Part shown: positions 13,255-17,033 of the stretch, in pieces | Layout of the letters: every line of letters starts with the position of its first letter | How positions within the stretch are numbered: position 1 is the stretch's first letter | Assembly: GCA_000380705.1 (NCBI GenBank) | Contig: AQYM01000033.1 | Coordinates: forward strand, 36,534-53,566 | Length of the DNA stretch: 17,033 bases | Direction: 5' to 3' | From: Crenarchaeota archaeon SCGC AAA471-B05 | GTDB taxonomy: Archaea > Thermoproteota > Thermoprotei > Gearchaeales > Gearchaeaceae | Notes under the pieces: model-generated | Databases searched by the model: none | What the model saw: only the letters and a program-made list of their open reading frames with translations | Told to the model about the DNA's origin: nothing | Made by a program: the position numbers and the translations under genes

Positions 13255-14735
13255 TGGAAAAAGTTAAATCCTTAAAACTTAATCCTCTAGAATATGAAAT
13301 AATAAAGAACTTAATAAATAAGGAAGTTGAAATTAATGACCTCTCTTTAATCACCAATATTCCTTTATCTACTCTTTTCAGTAAAATAGAAGAAATGAAG
13401 TATAAAAACTTTGTTAAAGTTAGAGAAGAGAACTGGTATCAATTAGAATTAACTAATGAAGGGAGAATTTACGCTATTGAAGGCTTGCCTGAAAAAAGGT
13501 TACTTGAGTTTCTAAAAGAAGTAAAAAAAGAGAAAATAGAGGTAATAAAGAAAATTTTAGGAGATAAAATTTTTGACATAGCGCTTACGAATTCTTTAAA
13601 GAAAGGTTTTGTAAAGGTAATTAATGAATACGTTGAGCTTGTAAATTATTCGTCATTGGATGACCATCAAAACATTCTACGAGAATTGAATGAGAAAAAG
13701 CAAATTATTACTAAGGAATTAAACTTAATCCTTAAAGAATTCCTTAAGAGGAATATAGTTAAAACAAAGAATATTAAAAAAGTTTTTCTAAGAGCTTCAG
13801 AAAACATAGAATATTATTTCAAAAATAATATGATAGAAATTTTAAAAGAAAAATCAAAAATTACTTCTGAAGATATAATAAAAGGCTCTTGGAAGAACTA
13901 TTACATAAAGCCTTATAATTTCAATGCTTTACCTCCTATGTTATACTTTGGCAGATCTCATCCTTACGTTAAATTTCTTGAAGAAGTAAAGAAAATCCTT
14001 TTGGAAATGGGTTTCGAAGAATATGAGAGCGATTATATAGAACCAGAACTTTGGAACTTTGATATACTTTTTGTTCCTCAAGATCATCCTGCCAGAGATC
14101 TTTGGTCGACTTTTAGATTAGATCTTCCATTAGCAAATTTAGATGAAGATATAGTCATGAAAGTAAAAATCATGCATGAAAAAGGAGGGATAGAAGAATC
14201 TATAGGATGGCAATATGAATGGAATGAAAATATAGCAAGAAGGCTAATTTTAAGGACTCATACCACGACGGTTTCAATGAAATATTTATATTATAATAAA
14301 GACAAGGATTCTAAAGTTTTCTGTATTTCAAGAGTATTTAGATACGACATACCTGATGCAACCCATGCAATTGAATTTCATCAATGCGAGGGAATAATGG
14401 TAGGAAAAGACTTAAGTTTTTCTAATTTACTTGGTTTTCTAAAGGAATTTGCTTCTAGATTAGGTTTAGAGAAAATAAGATTTAAACCTACCTACTTCCC
14501 ATTCACAGAGCCGAGCGTAGAAGGTGCTGTATATCATAAAAATTTAGGCTGGCTTGAGGCTTTGCCAGGGGGTATGTTTAGACCTGAAATACTAAATGTC
14601 TTAGGAGTCAAAAAACCTGTATTAGCTTGGGGTATAGGAATTGATAGAATTGCAATGGCTGTTTTAGAAATAAATGATATAAGAGAGTTGTTTTCTAAAG
14701 ATATAGAATTTTTAAGAAATAATAAATATATTTAA
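13254..14735 (+). CDS. pheS: Phenylalanine-tRNA ligase alpha subunit
   Basis: A 493-residue archaeal PheRS alpha subunit, the catalytic half of the alpha2-beta2 enzyme that charges tRNA-Phe. The first ~230 residues hold winged-helix-like domains (EYEIIKNLINKEVEINDLSLITNIPLSTLFSKIEEM). The class II core follows: motif 1 region ending EPELWNFDILFVPQDHPARDLWSTF, motif 2 DATHAIEFHQCEG from residue 368, GWLEALPGGMFRPE from 432 and motif 3 GIGIDRIAM at 460-468. Length is typical. It overlaps coaD by one base (TAATG) and precedes pheT by one base, so the two subunits are made from one message. Confidence 0.96.
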   Translation: MEKVKSLKLNPLEYEIIKNLINKEVEINDLSLITNIPLSTLFSKIEEMKYKNFVKVREENWYQLELTNEGRIYAIEGLPEKRLLEFLKEVKKEKIEVIKKILGDKIFDIALTNSLKKGFVKVINEYVELVNYSSLDDHQNILRELNEKKQIITKELNLILKEFLKRNIVKTKNIKKVFLRASENIEYYFKNNMIEILKEKSKITSEDIIKGSWKNYYIKPYNFNALPPMLYFGRSHPYVKFLEEVKKILLEMGFEEYESDYIEPELWNFDILFVPQDHPARDLWSTFRLDLPLANLDEDIVMKVKIMHEKGGIEESIGWQYEWNENIARRLILRTHTTTVSMKYLYYNKDKDSKVFCISRVFRYDIPDATHAIEFHQCEGIMVGKDLSFSNLLGFLKEFASRLGLEKIRFKPTYFPFTEPSVEGAVYHKNLGWLEALPGGMFRPEILNVLGVKKPVLAWGIGIDRIAMAVLEINDIRELFSKDIEFLRNNKYI

Positions 14736-14736
14736 C

Positions 14737-16383
14737 ATGCCTACTTTTAGTCTAAATTTATCTTATCTTAAAAAATATATCCCTAAAGAATTAAGTTTAG
14801 ACGAAATAATCAATCTATTGGAATATTGTAAATGTGAATTGAAGGAAACGAAAAATGATGAGATAACGATAGAAGTTACTCCTGACAGAGTAGATCATTT
14901 TTCTCTTGAGGGTCTAATAAGAAGTATTAGAGGAATTCTAGGAATAGAGAAGGGATTAGTTAAACTTGATTCTTTCGATGAAAAGTTTAAGATTCATATC
15001 GATGAAAAATTAAAGCCATTAAGACCTTATATAGTATTAGTTTCGGTCAGGGATGTTTCTTTAGATTATTATGCTTTAACTAGTTTAATTAATCTACAAG
15101 AATTATTACATGAGACAATATGTAGAAACAGAATTAAAGCATCTATTGGATTATACGATCTATTAAAAATTAAAGGAGATATATTCTATAAGCTACAAAA
15201 ATTGGATGAAATAAACTTTAAACCTCTGGGATTTGATTATGAAATGAATGGGTACGAAATACTTAAAAAAACAGACAAAGGGATTAAATATTCGCATCTT
15301 GTAGGAAAGGAAGAGGCTCCTGTATTGATAGATTCTTCTGGTAACTACCTAAGTATGCCGCCTATTATTAATAGTGAAGAAACTAAGGTTACTCCAAAAA
15401 CAAAAGATATCTTAATAGACTCCACAGGATTTGATTTAAATTTTATACTTAAAGTAATTTCTGTTATGCTTTATGCAGTTTATTTCTATGGCAAAAAAGT
15501 AGGTTTAATTGAACACTTTTATTCCAATAAAATATTCAAACCAGAGTTTAAAACAAGAAAGTTTAACATAAATTATGAGCAATTTAAAAAGATTATCGGA
15601 ATCGATCTTGATCCATCTTCTATATTGGAATTCTTGTTAAGGAGTAGATTTGATGCGGTAGTATCTGGGAATGATTTCTTAATAGAAGTGCCTCCATATC
15701 GTTTAGATGTATTACATCCTATCGATGTTATTGAGGATGTAGCAATAATGTATGGTTATTCAAATATACCTGCAGTTTTACCTGTATTTTATACGAGGGG
15801 TAAATTATTGAGAAAAAGTATTATTTTTAATAAAATACGTGAAATAATGAACGGTTTCGGTTATCAAGAAATTCTTAATTATATGTTATGTAATAAAGAA
15901 ATACAAACTTATAAAGTAAATTTAGAAGAAAAAAGTATCGGTTTAATAACTTTACAGAATCCCATAAGTAAAGAATATGATTGTATAAGGGCAAATTTGT
16001 TTCCTTGCGTATTAAATTTCCTCTCTAATAATATTCTAAGAAAGTATCCCCAGAAAGTCTACGAATTAGGCGATGTGTGTTATTTCAAAGAGAATAAAAT
16101 AATAACAGAAAGAAGGTTATGCGTGGCAATAATAGATAGCGAGGTTGATTTTGAAGAGATCCATAGTTGTTTATACACACTCGTTTCACTTTTAGGTTAT
16201 AAAATAAAACTAGAAGAAAAGGATTATCCTTTTCTTCTAAAAGGAAGAAGTGCTGGAATAATAATTGATGGGAATGAAATAGGTTTTACAGGTGAAATTA
16301 ATCCTGAAATCATACTGAATTTCAAACTTTATATGCCAATCGTTATTTTCGAAATCAGTTTAAGTAAATTTTTAGAAATTTAA
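14737..16383 (+). CDS. pheT: Phenylalanine-tRNA ligase beta subunit
   Basis: A 548-residue archaeal/eukaryotic-type PheRS beta subunit. Visible parts are the N-terminal structural domain with EVTPDRVDHFSLEGLIRSIRGILGI (about residues 46-70), the B3/4 editing region (about 90-260), a B5 domain (about 275-345: KKIIGIDLDPSSILEFLLRSRFDAVVSGNDFLIEVPPYRLDVLHPIDVIEDVAIMYGY) and a catalytically inactive synthetase-like domain to the end. As in other archaea it lacks the bacterial N-terminal tRNA-binding (EMAP-II-like) and C-terminal anticodon-binding domains. No SD precedes the ATG one base after pheS. It is the last gene before a 564-base non-coding stretch. Confidence 0.95.
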   Translation: MPTFSLNLSYLKKYIPKELSLDEIINLLEYCKCELKETKNDEITIEVTPDRVDHFSLEGLIRSIRGILGIEKGLVKLDSFDEKFKIHIDEKLKPLRPYIVLVSVRDVSLDYYALTSLINLQELLHETICRNRIKASIGLYDLLKIKGDIFYKLQKLDEINFKPLGFDYEMNGYEILKKTDKGIKYSHLVGKEEAPVLIDSSGNYLSMPPIINSEETKVTPKTKDILIDSTGFDLNFILKVISVMLYAVYFYGKKVGLIEHFYSNKIFKPEFKTRKFNINYEQFKKIIGIDLDPSSILEFLLRSRFDAVVSGNDFLIEVPPYRLDVLHPIDVIEDVAIMYGYSNIPAVLPVFYTRGKLLRKSIIFNKIREIMNGFGYQEILNYMLCNKEIQTYKVNLEEKSIGLITLQNPISKEYDCIRANLFPCVLNFLSNNILRKYPQKVYELGDVCYFKENKIITERRLCVAIIDSEVDFEEIHSCLYTLVSLLGYKIKLEEKDYPFLLKGRSAGIIIDGNEIGFTGEINPEIILNFKLYMPIVIFEISLSKFLEI

Positions 16384-16402
16384 GGGGGTAAAAATTAATA
16401 TT

Positions 16403-16503
16403 TTATGGGGGTGCATCCCTATAAGAGAGAGCTGCAACGAATAGGGCTTTTGCCTTAAATGTGTTGCAGTGTTGTTATTAGGGATCAAGGGGCACCCCCA
16501 TAA
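16403..16503. ncRNA. Structured ~101-nt hairpin element, unknown (candidate small RNA or small palindromic element)
   Basis: A perfect 12-bp terminal stem (TTATGGGGGTGC at 16403-16414 with its complement at 16492-16503) encloses a 7-bp stem ATCCCTA/TAGGGAT (16415-16421 with 16479-16485). Next is a 7-bp stem CTGCAAC/GTTGCAG (16432-16438 with 16463-16469), and an apical hairpin AGGGC-TTTT-GCCTT (16443-16456), all nested in order. Internal loops are GAGAGA opposite TGTTG and GAAT opposite AAATGT; a 6-nt bulge CAAGGG lies at 16486-16491. This much nested pairing is not expected by chance. I recognise no known RNA family: no C/D boxes, no clear H/ACA pocket and ACA end. A palindromic mobile element without visible target duplication is the alternative. 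Confidence 0.55.
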
Positions 16504-16828
16504 TTTTGCATATTTCCTTATTTTTAATAAATTATCATTTCTTATTAGTAGATAAAATCTTGATTACAAAGGAGCAGATTGAAGGAATAGGTTATGTTTA
16601 GTCTGATTTCCTCCAGGACTTAAAGGGAAACTCTCTCATAGATTCGTAGTTATATCTCTCACATAAAATAGTCAAGAGGTTAGCAAAATTTCATTTGTTG
16701 GAAAATTTCTGTTGTTTGCTGTATACTGTGATATTTCTTTTTCGAGTGAGTACTCTTCATAACAATAGCTCTGATTGCTTTATTATTCCTTATTCAAAGA
16801 TAAGAATTATAAAAAATTATTAATTTTG

Positions 16829-16850
16829 CCCCCGCCCCAGAAGGGGGGTG
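16829..16850. repeat. GC-rich inverted repeat upstream of dnaG
   Basis: A run of C (interrupted by one G at 16834) is followed by AGAA and a run of six G then TG. CCCC-AGAA-GGGG (16835-16846) makes a tight stem with a four-base loop, extendable with a bulged G. It lies about 100 bases before dnaG in otherwise AT-rich DNA. It may be part of an RNA or a terminator-like element; function unknown. Confidence 0.4.
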
Positions 16851-16894
16851 AGACTTTCAATTTTCTGTAATAATTTAAAAGATTCTTGTTTCAA

Positions 16895-16908
16895 TAGAAT
16901 TTAAAAAT
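16895..16908 (+). promoter_or_regulatory. Putative dnaG promoter
   Basis: TAGA followed by ATTTAAAAAT (16899-16908), with its centre about 45 bases before the dnaG ATG. This predicts a transcript with a leader of about 20 bases, which would contain the Shine-Dalgarno GGTGAT. Inference from position and AT-box shape. Confidence 0.35.
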
Positions 16909-16936
16909 AATAAGGATTAAAAATACTATTATATAG

Positions 16937-16942
16937 GGTGAT
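16937..16942 (+). promoter_or_regulatory. Shine-Dalgarno site of dnaG
   Basis: GGTGAT, 5 bases before the ATG at 16948, preceded by another G. It is the same sequence and spacing as at secY, and it fixes the dnaG start. Confidence 0.6.
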
Positions 16943-16947
16943 ATTGA

Positions 16948-17033
16948 ATGGGTGGTCCTCCAGTTAATGCAAAATATATAATATTAGCTAAATTTGAGGT
17001 TGATGGTATAGCTGAAAAATCTGATATAATAGG
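16948..17033 (+). CDS. dnaG: DnaG-like protein (archaeal DnaG primase), N-terminal fragment
   Basis: Partial: only the first 28 codons are in the window and the gene runs off the end. The protein starts MGGPPVNAKYIILAKFEVDG followed by IAEKSDIIG, which matches the N terminus of archaeal DnaG, where the family continues into GAIFGQTEGL. Archaeal DnaG is a TOPRIM-containing protein that associates with the RNA exosome and has primase activity in vitro. The identification rests on this short stretch alone. The start is supported by GGTGAT at 5 bases spacing, and a TATA-like box lies about 45 bases upstream. Confidence 0.75.
   Translation, partial: MGGPPVNAKYIILAKFEVDGIAEKSDII

Larger units (their letters stand above)
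16384..16947 (+). other. Non-coding region between pheT and dnaG
   Basis: No convincing open reading frame is seen on either strand. It contains a strong imperfect hairpin at 16403-16503, T-rich sequence after it (16504-16530) that may end pheT transcription, a GC-rich hairpin at 16829-16850, and the dnaG promoter and ribosome binding site near its right end. The part between about 16531 and 16825 is AT-rich with several weak inverted repeats but nothing I can name. The two GC-rich islands stand out against an AT-rich background, which in thermophiles is often a sign of structured RNA. Confidence 0.7.

Noticed and set aside
16748..16755. Palindrome GAGTACTC as an operator
   Set aside because: An 8-base palindrome in isolation is expected by chance and is about 190 bases from the nearest start.
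16728..16774. Possible C/D box RNA (GTGATAT ... CTGA)
   Set aside because: The C box deviates from RUGAUGA, no convincing D' and C' boxes lie between, and no terminal stem brings the ends together.
16854..16862. CTTTCAATT, the end of Sulfolobales CRISPR repeats
   Set aside because: It occurs once, the rest of the repeat does not match, and there is no repeat-spacer periodicity.

Overview
The window is a stretch of an AT-rich archaeal chromosome carrying the long ribosomal-protein operon (S10/spc type) followed by a separate S13-S4-S11 operon. Archaea-only or archaea/eukaryote-type proteins (S4e, L32e, L19e, L34e, L14e, the RNase P protein Rnp1, Cbf5, COG1019-type CoaD, archaeal DnaG) settle the domain. 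The gene order, leaderless first genes, Shine-Dalgarno motifs of the GGTG/GAGGTG type and an intron in cbf5 point to a thermophilic Thermoproteota (Crenarchaeota), most like Sulfolobales. The exact genus cannot be fixed from the sequence alone.

Layout, all on + unless stated. 1-1126: end of rpS3, L29, rnp1, S17. 1174-3419: L14, L24, S4e, L5 and the small zinc protein S14. 3457-6875: S8, L6, L32e, L19e, L18, S5, L30. 6921-11298: L15, SecY, an Oxa1/EMC3-type membrane protein, L34e, Cmk, L14e and Cbf5. 11280-11365 (-): tRNA-Ser(GGA), whose 3' end overlaps the 3' end of cbf5. 11453-16383: S13, S4, S11, CoaD, PheS, PheT. 16384-16947: a 564-base non-coding stretch with a strongly structured ~100-nt element and a second GC-rich hairpin. 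16948 to the end: start of dnaG.

Genes are packed tightly, mostly with 1-4-nt overlaps or gaps. The three larger gaps without a Shine-Dalgarno motif before the next gene (S8, L15, S13) each hold a TATA-like box at about leaderless distance, suggesting internal promoters. The set joins ribosome assembly, the SecY translocon with a putative insertase, tRNA/rRNA processing and modification (Rnp1, Cbf5), nucleotide and CoA metabolism (Cmk, CoaD) and Phe-tRNA charging (PheS/PheT) in one growth-linked block.

The most notable points are: (1) cbf5 looks frameshifted in the DNA but is restored exactly by removing a 14-nt intron (10521-10534) with a bulge-helix-bulge fold, which splits the codon of the catalytic aspartate; (2) the unexplained ~101-nt imperfect hairpin at 16403-16503; (3) the antisense overlap of cbf5 with tRNA-Ser.
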